From NCBI RefSeq assembly GCF_036323735.1, contig NC_086022.1:69694702-69758701 (forward strand): DNA of 64,000 bases, written 5' to 3'. Source of the DNA: Rattus norvegicus. Taxonomy: Eukaryota; Chordata; Mammalia; Rodentia; Muridae. Shown in pieces: positions 1 to 10,190 of the stretch. The position numbers were made by a program, and so were the translations under genes. The notes below the pieces were generated by a model, which was not told where the DNA came from, did not search any database, and was given only the letters and a program-made list of their open reading frames with translations. Within the stretch, counting starts at the first letter, position 1. The number at the start of each line of letters is the position of its first letter.

Positions 1-130
1 ATTAAGTCATTCCCTCAACAAATATTTAAGACCCTGTGCTCTATGTCTGTCTGGCAGAGTGGTAGGTGAAAGACACAGAGAAGAATATGATGATGAAGTC
101 TCTGAACATCATCAAGGACTCAAGGTACTT
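1..130 (+). repeat. L2 3'-end relic
   Basis: The sequence ccctcaacaaatatttaaga followed by a diverged 'type of size, added, dated' consensus resembles the ancient L2 3' end (attcaacaaatatttattga...). It is old and strongly mutated. Confidence 0.5.
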
Positions 131-204
131 GCTGTTGGGTGAGCAGCATTTCTGTAGGTTAGGATGGTCATGGAAATTCATCATGATAATGACTGCCCTT
201 GACT

Positions 205-360
205 GAGCTCCGCCGACACTCACTAGCCCTCATCTCATTAGACCTCACCACAAGCCTGTGTGGTGGAGACTGCTCTCCATCCCACAGAAGAGGAAACCGA
301 GCCTTGATAAGAGTAGCTGGGCCAGGATTGCACAGCCGGAAAAGAAGATGAGTTACCAGC
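205..360 (+). repeat. MIR SINE relic
   Basis: The order 'ctcatctcattagacctcac', 'cacagaagaggaaaccgagc', 'ggattgcacagccgga' follows the MIR core consensus (tctcatttaatcctcacaa, gatgaggaaactgag, gtcacacagc) on the + strand. Confidence 0.65.
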
Positions 361-1800
361 TGTTTGGGTGCTAGGCTTATAGTTTTCTCTTAGGGTTTCT
401 GGTGACGATTAGTTCCTTAGTTGATTCCTAGGCAGTTTGTAGGTTTAGATGACAGATTGGGCATGGTGGGTCCCGAGGTCAGATGGAGTCCCTCTACTGC
501 ACTGGTGGCAATTCCTGGGAGGCTTGATGCTGAGTGTGATCATCATTGTGGAAGTGTTGCCTCTACCTTGTGTCCTACACAGGAAGAATCAGGGCCTCAG
601 CAGGAATGAAAATCCCAGTGAGCCCAGATCACCACAGCTTTCTGTGCAAAAGACTCAGTTTCTGCCAGAGATCTTTCTATGTATAGAAATGTCCCCTGTA
701 GCACATTTTTTTTCTCATTATATTAGATTCACAGCACAGTGGGTGGTAAGTGTAAGGGATAAGACCTCTTTTGGGCCTCTTTCGGACTGCACATTTTGGG
801 ACTGCTATGCGCTATTCCAGCCATGGGGCAGTGTCCAAGAACCAGAACTGAGAACTAAGACAGAAGCCTTCCATATCATGGAGACTCTCAGGGAGTAAAG
901 TCAGGGAGCCATTGTGGATGGAAGGGCTGGCACTGTGCAGTTGGAAGTAGCCTGTGGTGACTGCTGTCCTGAGAGCAGAATCAAGAAGGAAGAAGATTCC
1001 ATCCAGGGGGGCAAGGATCAGCATTCAGGATGGGATACAGGCACACAAGGATATATGCCCAGAGGGCCCGGAATGACCCTTAGTCCTGCAGTGGCCTAGA
1101 TATAAGGGTGCTCTTCCCAAAGTGGAAAATTTCAGCCTCTACCTAGGCAAGCACTCTATCAACTTAGTGACAGCTCTGTCCCTTTTCCTCCTCCCAGTGT
1201 AGGATGTTCCCTGCAGGGAGACCATTCTTACTGGTTTGGGTACAGTGTTAAAGTTGGCCACCATCTCTGAGAGGGAGGGACACAGGGTTCTGACAAGTCA
1301 TGCTGACTTGTCTTCTAGACTTCACAAAGTAGGGGTCACTTCAAAGATAATGACTGCATCTCTCTTGCTTCCTGGTATACACTGACAAAGGCTACATTTC
1401 CATAAGTCCTGAGATGCAAGACTACTGCGTACATGTAGGTCAATTCTACACCAACACATTAGCCTTTGACCTAACAGGGATTCTTGTCTGTGCTTTGCAT
1501 GGTTTAACAATTGTTGCTCTTTTAGAACTTCCTTGAGATAACCTTGGCTCTGTTGTGGATGTAGGAACATTGTAGCTAGAGGAATTAGAATTGCATTAGT
1601 AAGGATGAGAGGTAGGTAGTGTCGCTCTGGTCCAGGACTCAGTGGGGCCTCAGGAACTCTCCAACAGAGGGATTCTTTCCCCCCTTAGACATAGCTGGCC
1701 TTCTGACTGGATAAGCATTTAGGTGAAGCCTGATAGATACCCCTAGACCCCGAAGCCAAATGTCAAACATGCCCTCTTCTCTTTGTAAATAACAATTGTT
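360..1800. other. Mostly single-copy intronic sequence
   Basis: No gene is seen here. A short SINE-tail remnant (caagcactctatcaactta) is recognisable near 1135-1182. A 149-codon frame at 449-898 shows no recognisable family and no splice or promoter support, so it is treated as chance. Confidence 0.6.
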
Positions 1801-1824
1801 TTTCCCTTTCAGATTAGTGTAGTG

Positions 1825-2030
1825 AACACTGACCAAGCATCCTCTATATTCTAGAAACTGTTAAGCACTTCATGAAGTTTATCTTGTTTAATTCTGGTTG
1901 ACCTTAGCAGCTTCTGGAGACCCCATCTCATAGGTGGTAAAGTTGGAGGTGCTTGTCAGGTAGGTGACTAGTCCTGGCTCATGGGGCAGGTGAGGGAACC
2001 AGGAGCTAATCCAAGGTCTGAGCATGCGTG
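1825..2030 (+). repeat. MIR SINE relic
   Basis: Old MIR-like order on the + strand: tattctagaaactgttaagc, cttgtttaattctggttgac, then ggtgactagtcctggctcat. The match to the core is clear but divergent. Confidence 0.5.
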
Positions 2031-2264
2031 CCTCCTCCAATTGAGATAGAAAACACATGCTCTGAAAAGAAAGGTGTGAAACATCAGAAGAGTCAACCTG
2101 TATATCCTAAAACACTTGCAAGTTAAAAAAATAAAAGCTAGATAATCTATAGGCTTTTCCACAGAGAACCACGGTTAGTGCTTTTTTTCTAGTTACATGT
2201 TTGTGTAGGTTTTTAAGAAAGTGACTTAGACGTTAATTTATAGACTGCTTTCCCCCACTTTGCA

Positions 2265-2640
2265 TTATGTTTTGAACATATTTTCTAACACCTTGATTTT
2301 TAGTGCCCGCAAAGTATTTCATTATATAGGAATCCATAATTTACTTTAAAAAACTCCGCCTGTTATTGGAACGTTAGGTTGCTTATAAATTTTGTTATTA
2401 TAAATAACGCCACGACTAGCAACTGTGTGAAAGCATCTTTGCGACTCACAGGCCTGCCTGAGGATAAATTCTTGGAAGTGCTATTTCTGCATCAGAATGC
2501 ACGCACACTGAGTTCTCCTGTAATGACAAAAACGCTTCCCAGAAGGTTTGTACTCATTTATTTTCCCACTAGCAGAGTTTGAGAGTCTCTATTTCTTTAC
2601 AACTTTGTTAACACTGTCCGACTCGTTACCTTTAAAACGT
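2265..2640 (-). repeat. Ancient L1M fragment
   Basis: In + orientation the text follows the reverse complement of a mammalian L1 3' region: nattatataggaatccataat, ttggaacgttaggttgctta, attataaataacgccacg, cctgaggataaattcttgga, cccagaaggtttgtactcat. The divergence indicates insertion before the rodent radiation. AT-rich sequence to about 2930 may be a further extension. Confidence 0.72.
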
Positions 2641-3192
2641 TGATAATTTCCTCAGGTGAAACATATCTTTTTTTTATTACCATTGATATTAGGCACTCTA
2701 TATTTATTAAATCTTTGTTCTTTTGCTAATTGCTTTTACTTTTGTTAGAATGTTCATCTTTTTCTTATAGATTTGGATTTGCTTTTTATATGAAAAGACT
2801 AATTGTGATAACTAATAATTAAATTGTATCAGTATATGTGTTAACATGAAACATCATATATTCTTTTATCATTTTTAACATACAGAAGTTTAAAATTTTG
2901 ATATGTTCAAATTTCTAGTTTTTTTTTTTAACTGTTTTTCCTTTTAACCCTATGCAGGGTTGGCCCCACTTGGCCAAACTGGAGAATATTGGAAGGCTGC
3001 AGTGTTGAGGCACTGGGACTGTGGAGTTATAGAATTCTGTGAGACCACATTAGGTAGATGTGCATCAGGCACTTGGTGCATAGGAACAAAGCTCACGGGA
3101 CCTTGTTGACAGGGATCTGGGTAGAAGCACTTTAATTCTTGATAATTCTGATCCTGTCCCCTCTCTTTGATATCTCTGCATGGAAGTTACTG

Positions 3193-3356
3193 TTTGTTTG
3201 TTTTTTAGACAGTCTTATGTGCCTTAGGCTAGCTTTGAACTGAGTTCCTTGCATCTACTTTCCGATTCTGGCATTACAGGTGTGTACCACACCCAGCTAT
3301 GTGGGATCAGTGGCCGCTAGAAAAGCACTCTACCAACTGAGCTGCATCCCTAGTCC
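3193..3356 (-). repeat. B4/B1-type SINE
   Basis: Reverse-oriented B1-like text (gacagtcttatgtgccttag; ggcattacaggtgtgtacca) is followed by an ID-like end (gcactctaccaactgagctg, catccctagtcc). That ID-plus-B1 order defines the B4 family. Confidence 0.75.
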
Positions 3357-3854
3357 AGGAAGGAAGGTCTTTTTAGCATGAAGGCTATCAGTCCCAGGAA
3401 AGAGGAACAGCTCAATGTATGCTGGGAAAGCAGAAAAACTGTAATACCTTCAAACTGTAGCATTTGCCAATTTCCGTGGTGTACATTCTTTCTCTATGGC
3501 TGAATTTGCATGATGCCCACAACAGTTAACAGGTGGATCACAAAATTAAGCCCTCATTGCTCAGGAACAGGCATGAACTGGCTCCAATGACACCATCCAA
3601 GGTGTTAGCATCTATGTCAAAAGGAAATCTCTCTCTGCTTTGTGAAACCTGGCATCGGGAGCCCTGACAGAGAGGACTCCACTTGTCCCCAATCAGTGCC
3701 ACTTTCTCTGTCATTTAGCTACTTCAAAGCCTAAAGACAGGTAGGATTCTAGCACTGGGCATCTTAACAGTCATTGAGTGACCCACTTTCAAAGACTCCC
3801 CGAAGCAGTGAAGCTTATTGCCTGTTTCTAGAATGGTCCTGCTAATCTCTCCCA

Positions 3855-3995
3855 TGGCACTGATTGCTCTGCCACTAACTGGCCATGTGACCTCCAGCAG
3901 ACGAACTGCCCTCCGTGGGCCTCCACATTTTTATCTGTAAGATGATATGGCTAGAACTGATGTTCCCCAAGTCCTACCCTACCCCCACTGTCCTG
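3855..3995 (-). repeat. MIR SINE relic
   Basis: Reverse MIR text: ctctgccactaactggccat, gtgacctccagcagacgaac, ctccgtgggcctccac, atctgtaagatgatatgg. Confidence 0.6.
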
Positions 3996-4676
3996 TGATT
4001 ATATGGCTTTTAGAATGACGTCAGGTTGTATTTAATAGGATTGATAATCGCTTTGGTACCGTTCAGCCTGGCTCATAATCTGTGTAAAGCAGAGAACACG
4101 TAGAGTCGCCGGGGAAAAGAACTGTTATTTTTGAGTAGCACAGAACTTAGTAATAAAACACAAATTCCAAAAGGGGAAAATTCCAAGCCACATTTCTTCA
4201 TTACTCCAAGGGAGTGACACCTTGGACGATGATAGGGTTAATAGATTCTGCTCCGATGCTCCCCAGGTGCCCATTGGAGCATCTAAAGGTCCACTTGGGA
4301 AATCAACAGGAACTCGTTAAGATAGATGACTCTGAACGATGGAGGGATTATCCAGGTCCAATCTTGCTTTCATGCTTTTGACTGCCTAATTACTTACGTG
4401 GTTGACATCTCAGACTTCCTCCATTTTCTTGCAGCCTGCAGGGAATCCCTTTGATGAGATCGGGCGGTACAGTGGACAACAGTGGATTAAAAGTTGGGAG
4501 ACTGATTTTCTCTTGTTATAAGGCTCCAGTAGACTTTTTCTCCAGTTCAGGCCTCCGATGTATCGGCTGGGTATGAGGAATGGTGCATGGCCGGGGCACT
4601 CCCAATATTGTGGCCAAGCCACACATCTTGGGCAGAAATGCAGAAATGTTTTGTTCTACACAGGGTGACTCCGAGG

Positions 4677-4717
4677 TCCTCTTGTCTGTAAGGCAAGTGT
4701 TTCCTGATGGAGCATCT
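4677..4717 (+). repeat. 41-bp exact direct repeat, copy 1
   Basis: This 41-bp segment (starts tcctcttgtctgtaaggc) recurs without mismatch at 5341-5381. The flanks of this copy do not continue into SINE sequence as they do in copy 2, so copy 1 looks like the recipient. Confidence 0.9.
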
Positions 4718-4884
4718 GAAGATCTCTGAAGAGCCATGCCACCTACCAGAGTGAATGGCACGGTTCCTTCTGCAATGCTGTGAAGAGGGAAAGTCCTCTT
4801 CTCTTAGGCCAGAAATAACATGTAGAACAGGCTTTCTTTTCTCTGCCTTGCATATATACCAACCATTTAAGAAGCCAACAACAC

Positions 4885-4985
4885 GGGGTTGGGGATTTAG
4901 CTCAGTGGTAGAGCGCTTGCCTAGCAAATGCAATGCCCTGAGTTCGGTCCCCAGCTCCGAAAAAAAGAAAAAAAAAAAAAAAAAA
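4885..4985 (+). repeat. ID SINE, nearly intact, with target-site duplication
   Basis: The unit starts ggggttggggatttagctca and contains tRNA-like A-box (tagctcagtggtagagcg) and B-box (gagttcggtccccagctc) regions, then a 3' A-rich tail. ID elements derive from the BC1/tRNA-Ala gene and move using L1 machinery. A perfect 16-bp duplication (aagaagccaacaacac) flanks it at 4869-4884 and 4986-5001. Few differences from consensus suggest a recent insertion, typical of rat. Confidence 0.95.
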
Positions 4986-5159
4986 AAGAAGCCAACAACA
5001 CCAAAAGGCCTGATGACAGTAACAGCCATAAGAGCCCAGGGAACAGTGCCGTGGGCATGCACAGGGAATACTGCTGCTTACTTGCTTAGTGGCTGGTAAG
5101 CCAGGTCCTGCAGCTGAGCATGCATGTGTGTATGCTTGCATGTGTGCATGTGTGTGCGT

Positions 5160-5395
5160 GCATGTGAAGTCAGAAGACCACCAAAGGTATTCCTTAGCTC
5201 CTGTCTACTTTCATCTGAGAGAGATTCGCTCACTGGCCTAGAACTTGCTAATAAGTAGGCTCTCCCCTCCACCTGCTAGATTAAGTGTGTACACCTTTAC
5301 CCAGCCTTTTAAAATATTGGTTCTGGGGATCACTTTCAGTTCCTCTTGTCTGTAAGGCAAGTGTTTCCTGATGGAGCATCTCTCTAGACCTTGAA
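5160..5395 (-). repeat. B4/RSINE-type SINE containing 41-bp repeat copy 2
   Basis: A diverged B1-like part ends with ttctggggatcactttcagt and then an ID/tRNA-like end finishing in atctctctagacc, the usual reverse order for B4-type SINEs. The exact 41-bp repeat copy lies at 5341-5381 in the tRNA-like end. Confidence 0.55.
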
Positions 5396-5399
5396 AGCT

Positions 5400-6590
5400 T
5401 TTAGGAAGTGTGTAAAATAGGGGTAAGAACCCCAGTCTCATTCCTCAGGTAGCCATAACCTGAGTGACGTAATAGCTATGAAGCTTCGAGCATGATGAAC
5501 TAAGCACATTGCCCCTAGGCATCTCTTGCCCTTATCTCTCATGGATGGATGTCCTATCAACATCCCCCCTGCGTTTTTGCCCTGACTTTTGGTGCCTTTC
5601 CCCAGATCCCTGACTTTTTATATATCTGCCCTCAAATGAAGCACTTTTCCTTCCTTGTTGCATTCTCTCCCCGCTCCTTCCCTCTCTTCCTCTCCCTTCT
5701 CTCCCCTCCCCCTTCTCTTCCCAAGTTGTGTTTTTCCTTGATGAAAAGTCCCACTCTCTTTTGCTAAAAGCCATCAGTCCACATCATCTCCTCTTCTTTG
5801 CCATCTGGTGTGTAACCTCACTCACCCCTCACGTTGTCAGTGTGCCTGCGCCAAAAGTTCTTCAAAACCTCCACCTAGGTGTGATGTCTCTCTCTCCCTG
5901 CCATCCGCACTTCCCTAAGAACATCTAGGTGCTTAGAAGCTACTTGCTGAATGCTTTAAAAAAAAAAATGAATCCCAGCCTCTTTTATCCATGAAATATG
6001 CCAGGACAAGAAGACTAGAAGGAAAAACATGACTCTAGGGGACTCTGAGATAAGAGGCTAGACCTGTGGACAAGGTTACTCTCTGCTGGAGCCTGGCCTT
6101 GATGACTCTCTGGAGCTAAGCTACTGGGCCACTGATTGGCCAGCTCTTGGGCCTCTGGAGATGCATGTGGTCCCACTTACTGCCAGGGTGTATGCCAACA
6201 GCACAACTGTTTCGGATTGGTGGTTCTGTTAGCTAGCGCCGCTTTCCTAGAGCTTGGGCCTGAGGATGGCCTCCTGAGGAGTCAGAGAGGGCTGAAAAAT
6301 GAAGGCGAAATTGAAATAGAGGGTTATAAAAAGTATGAGGGCGGAGGGCACTAGCAGAGGAGGAAAGAGCTTTGGCACTTCCGGGTGTCCTTTGTAAACT
6401 GTTTCAGGGTATTTATTCCCCTGACTCTACCCCATTTCTGTTGAGATGGGTTGACATCACCATGTACCATGGGCTCAGACCTCAGACCAAAGAATGCTCC
6501 TCAGGGCCCCCTTCCACAACCTTCCTTAATCCTCCCTCTTCCTGCACTCTAGAAAGAGTACGATGGTTCCCCAAACACTAAACAGAACCA
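5400..6590. other. Single-copy intronic sequence with a pyrimidine-rich patch
   Basis: No gene is supported. A C/T-rich patch (tctccccgctccttccctct and similar) lies at about 5660-5720, and a short poly(A) run at 5958-5968. Confidence 0.6.
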
Positions 6591-7230
6591 ACGTATGCTG
6601 CAGAAACTCTACTCCTGAGAACATACCCTAAAGAACAGAAGGCGGGACCTTCAAGAGATGCACATACTCATGGGCACAGCTGGGATGCAAACGCTGATGG
6701 ATAGATGAATACATGTGGTGTATACACACGATGGTCTAAAAAGGAAGGGAATTCTGAGAAGGTACAGCATGGATGAACCTTAGACACTGTGCTATGTGCA
6801 ACTAGCCAGTCACAAAAAGCCAATTTTTTTTTTTTTTTTTTGTGACAGGGACTGACTCTGTAGCTCAGACTGGCCATGGATTCACCACGTAACCCAGTAT
6901 GGCTTCTAATCTGTGGCTCTTTCCTTAGCATTCTAAGTGCTGGCATTACAGGTGTACACTACCATGCTGTCTGCATATACACTATATTATTCTATGAGTC
7001 TACTTGTGTGAGCTGAACTATTTGCTCAGCCTAGAGGAGACAGATTCACAGAGACAGAAAGAGGGATGGCTGCAGGAGGAGGGTGGGGGGAATTGTTTAT
7101 TCAGACTAAAGTTGTGGTTTTTCAAAATATAAATAACTCTGGGGACAAGTTTCACCACACCATGAATGAACTTACCACTACCAAACTATTCTTAAAAATG
7201 ATTAAGGTGGCAAATGTTAGTTGTATTTTT
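6590..7230 (+). repeat. Ancient L1M 3' region, split by a B1
   Basis: The + strand follows mammalian L1 3' sequence: cctaaagaacagaaggcggg, tggatagatgaatacatgtg, gcatggatgaaccttagac, then after the B1 cctagaggagacagattcac and gaggagggtggggggaa. Continuity on both sides of the B1 shows a nested insertion. Confidence 0.75.
6824..6970 (-). repeat. B1 SINE inside L1M
   Basis: A poly(T) start (the A-tail of a minus-strand copy), then gtagctcagactggccatgg, gtgctggcattacaggtgta and caccatgctg, as in reverse B1. Confidence 0.82.
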
Positions 7231-7960
7231 TTCCTACCACAATTTATAACCCCCTACAGTTCTCCTCAGGATCTGGGGATCTGGTTCCCCCGCCTGAATA
7301 GCCTTCTCTCTTGAAGGTCCCATGTTCATTTTCATTAGCTGTTTTATTGACTTAATCATCTTTTTTCCTGGAAGAAACTTTGCAAGGCTGGTGCCTTCTC
7401 AGGGTTGGGTCCTATGTTGCTTTGATCCTCCAATCTCTCTTTCTTTTTATAGCTTCCACCTTTGACTCTCATAGTCTTGTCAGTCTTGAGGACAGTGATA
7501 CTGTGCATCTCTCATTTTGTGGCTAGGAGAGCACTTGCCATGTGACAGGTGACAGTGTTCTTAGTTGCCAGTTAGGCTATTCTTGGGCATACTTTAATTG
7601 TCTGTGAGGAGGGTATGTGCCCTTAGCTGTTTTCCTCATACAATGTGTCTGAGTTAGGCTAGACCAGCCCTGATGGGCTCAGAGATGAACACTGGCCTGA
7701 TGTGGGACAAACCTGAGTGACCTTCGTAGAGATTAAATTACTGACCTTGAATCCAACACTTTTTTTTTTTTTGGACTTCGTTCATGCTTAAAAGCATTAG
7801 GGAAGGGACAGAAAAGTTCATAGATGGTGAGACACATGATGTGTCCTCTAACGTTTGCATTCTAACAGGATGAAAGGTGGCCAGGTCGTGGAGGATGGTA
7901 ACAGTGGCAAGTGGACTGAGGGGCTTGTGAGAAGATGTCCTGTTAGCCAGAGAGATCTAG
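7230..7960. other. Single-copy intronic sequence
   Basis: No gene, array or recognisable repeat is seen apart from an 11-base T-run near 7761. Confidence 0.55.
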
Positions 7961-8242
7961 GAGGACATTTACTTTGCTTTGCTTCCTGTCACTATGATAA
8001 AGACCATGACCAAAAGCAGCTTGGAGAGGAAAGACACATTAATATTAGACTATAAGCATTCCTTGATTGATTCCAAGATCTTGTATTGTTATCATAAAGT
8101 ACAGCATCACTTATAACTTATAGGGTATAGTCCATCACCAAGGGTTTCACCAAGAGAGGATAAGGCAGGAACTGCAGTCAGGAGCCAATGGAGAAATACT
8201 GCTTACTGGCTTACTTCTATTGCTTGCATTCTGCTTGCTTGT

Positions 8243-8320
8243 TTCCTCCTTCCTTCCTTCCTTCCTTCCTTCCTTCCTTCCTTCCTTCCTTCCTTCCTTT
8301 CCTCCTCTCCCCCCCCCCCC
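8243..8320. repeat. (CCTT)n array with C-tract
   Basis: About 14 CCTT units are followed by a mixed C/T run and a pure C run at 8309-8320. The array abuts the tail end of a minus-strand B1, so it probably grew from the B1 A-tail. Confidence 0.9.
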
Positions 8321-8456
8321 TTTTTTGAGCCAGAATCCCACTATGTAGCTTTGGCCCTAGATCTCACGCTGTAGACTAGGCTGGTCTCTAACCAGAGAGA
8401 GATCTGCCTGTTTCTGCCTCCTGAATTCTGAGACTAAAGGTGTGCACCACTACAGG
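8321..8456 (-). repeat. B1 SINE inside LTR-like repeat A
   Basis: Text follows reverse B1: ttttttgagccagaatccca, ctatgtagctttggcc, tagactaggctggtctctaa, gactaaaggtgtgcaccact. Confidence 0.82.
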
Positions 8457-8689
8457 GGATCACTTAGCTACTTTCCTTAAACATCCCAGGCCCACTTGTC
8501 CAGGAATGGCACTGCCCGTAGTGGGCTGGGTCCTCCTACATCAATTTGCAAGGAATGCCCCCACAGAAATGCCCCCAGGCCAGTCTGAGGGAGGCAATGT
8601 TTAAAATTTTGCAGTTGATACCCATTCTTCCCAGGTGTGTCTAAGGTCATATGACATTGATAAAACTTACAGCACAGTCCATCCCTCAC

Positions 8690-9988
8690 CCACCTGGCAC
8701 ACAAATACATTACTGTTGGGCTGAAATCTTTTTTTCTTTGACCCCAAGATCTTGTGTTGGTATCATAAACTACAGCCTCATTTTAAAAATTCCATGGTCT
8801 TTAAAAATTCCATTGCTTTACAAGTCTAGTGTCTCTTTAAAAATCCAAAACCTCTTAACTGCGGGCTCCTATAAAATAAAAACAAACAACAAGCAAAACA
8901 AAAACCAATTAAATACTTTTATATTTTAAAAGGGAATAACTGGGGTATAAAAACACAAACATCTATCGATATCTATATCTATCTGTATCTATCTCTATAT
9001 AGAAATCAAATTCCATTAGTGTAGCTCAAATCCTGTAGCTCAGTATCTGATGTCTGGGACACATTCATGGCTCCAAAAGGCCTTGACAGTTCCAGTTCTC
9101 CGGTGCTGCCACCCACAGCACCACAGCTCGTCTCACAAGCTCAGGCCAGCGCCATTCCACTCCGGATGTTGCCACTGTCAGATGTTCTTTTATCCTGGCA
9201 TCTTCAGTATGGTGAGGCTCCACTGTAGCCGAGGCTGCAGCTTCACCAGTGGTCTTTCCTAGACATTTCAGGGGGACTCTGACCCTGTCCCACAGTGCCA
9301 TCTCAGCTGCTCTCCATAACCCCTTCATGCTGTCAAAACTGGTACTGTGTGGGAGACCCTTATACATTTTTCAGGTTCTGCTGTGAGCTGGATGTGCAGC
9401 CTTGTCTGCCCTGGACCGCAGCTTCTCTGTGCTGACTCTGAGAAAATATTTCCCATAAGATTTTGCCTCAAAGATGCTGGTCTCTTATTAATCACAATTG
9501 ATTTTTCAGCTTCAGCTAACCAGCATCCATTGTCCCAGTAAGCAAAGGTTTTTCCTCTCACAGATTTGCAATTCAAATATATCACATGACCCTGATGGAG
9601 TCTCAAACTTCCCATTGCAGTTTTACAAGCCAGGCCTCCACTGTTGCATTTCTTTCAGCATTTTCCATTTCCAGCCTCTCACTGAGCAGCTGATGCAACT
9701 CTGGACTTTTCCAGTTCAAAGTTTCAAATGCTTCTACAGTGCTCCTAAACCCTCCAAAACTCAGGTTAACCAGGTAAGACCCTGCTCTCTGGTACTAATT
9801 TCTGTCTTATTTTGCTTTTGTTGCTGTGATAAATACTGTGACTGACAACAACTTGCTGAGGAGAGAATTTATTTTAGGTTATAGTTCATCATCAAGGGAA
9901 GACATGGCAGGAACTTAGGGCAGGACTTTGGAGCAGAGACCAATGGATGAATAGTGCTGCTTACAGCTTGCTTGGCCACCCTTTTCTT
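8690..9988 (-). repeat. LTR-like rodent interspersed repeat, copy B, left part
   Basis: The stretch contains landmarks of a repeat seen widely in rodent genomes: ctgggacacattcatggctc, gctcaggccagcgccattcc, agatgctggtctcttattaa, ctaaccagcatccattgtcc, tggtactaatttctgtctta, then gtgataaatactgtgactga and gttcatcatcaagggaagac. It resumes at 11303 after an L1 insertion. The frames in this region are non-functional repeat frames. Family name uncertain. Confidence 0.65.
8958..9001. repeat. GATA-type tetranucleotide array, degenerate
   Basis: Imperfect atct/gatat repeats (atctatcgatatctatatct then atctgtatctatctct) form a short microsatellite. Confidence 0.7.
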
Positions 9989-10190
9989 CTTCTTCGTCTT
10001 TGTCTTCATCTTCATTGTCGTCATCTTCTTCTTCTCCTTCTTCTCCTTCTCCTCCTTCTCCTCCTCCTCCTCCTCCTCTTCTTCCTCCTCCTCCTCTTTG
10101 TCTCCTCCTTCCTTTTCCTCCTCCTCTTTGTCTCCTCCTCCTTTTTCCTCTTCCTCTTCCTCCTCCTCTTCCTCCACCTCCTCCACCTTA
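9989..10190. repeat. (TTC/TCC)n polypyrimidine tract from an L1 A-tail
   Basis: About 200 bp of almost pure pyrimidine on the + strand, with TTC and TCC triplets and a few interspersed g and a bases. It lies exactly between the L1 3' end and the target-site duplication, where the A-rich tail should be. It is the source of long low-complexity Glu/Lys, Leu and Ser frames, which are not genes. Confidence 0.88.

Larger units (their letters stand above)
7965..8690 (-). repeat. LTR-like rodent interspersed repeat, copy A, interrupted
   Basis: The + strand reads as the reverse complement of a common rodent element: cactatgataaagaccatga, ccaaaagcagcttggagagg, tatagtccatcaccaaggg, then, after the B1, cccaggcccacttgtccagg and gtagtgggctgggtcctcct. 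I cannot name the family with certainty. The unit is split by a B1 and its microsatellite tail (8243-8456). Confidence 0.7.

Noticed and set aside
449..898. 149-codon + frame as a possible gene
   Set aside because: No recognisable family, no splice or promoter signals and overlapping frames open on both strands; a frame of this size is not unexpected in 64 kb.
4885..4960. A functional tRNA gene
   Set aside because: The A- and B-box regions belong to an ID SINE (tRNA-Ala/BC1-derived) with an A-tail and target-site duplication; a normal cloverleaf gene end is absent.
4547..5099. Frames of 171 codons (minus) and 114 codons (plus)
   Set aside because: They run through the ID element and its A-tail (poly-Phe or poly-Lys in the translation), so they are repeat artefacts.
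5465..5472. CRE/ATF-like TGACGTAA as a regulatory site
   Set aside because: A single 8-mer without supporting context is expected by chance in 64 kb.
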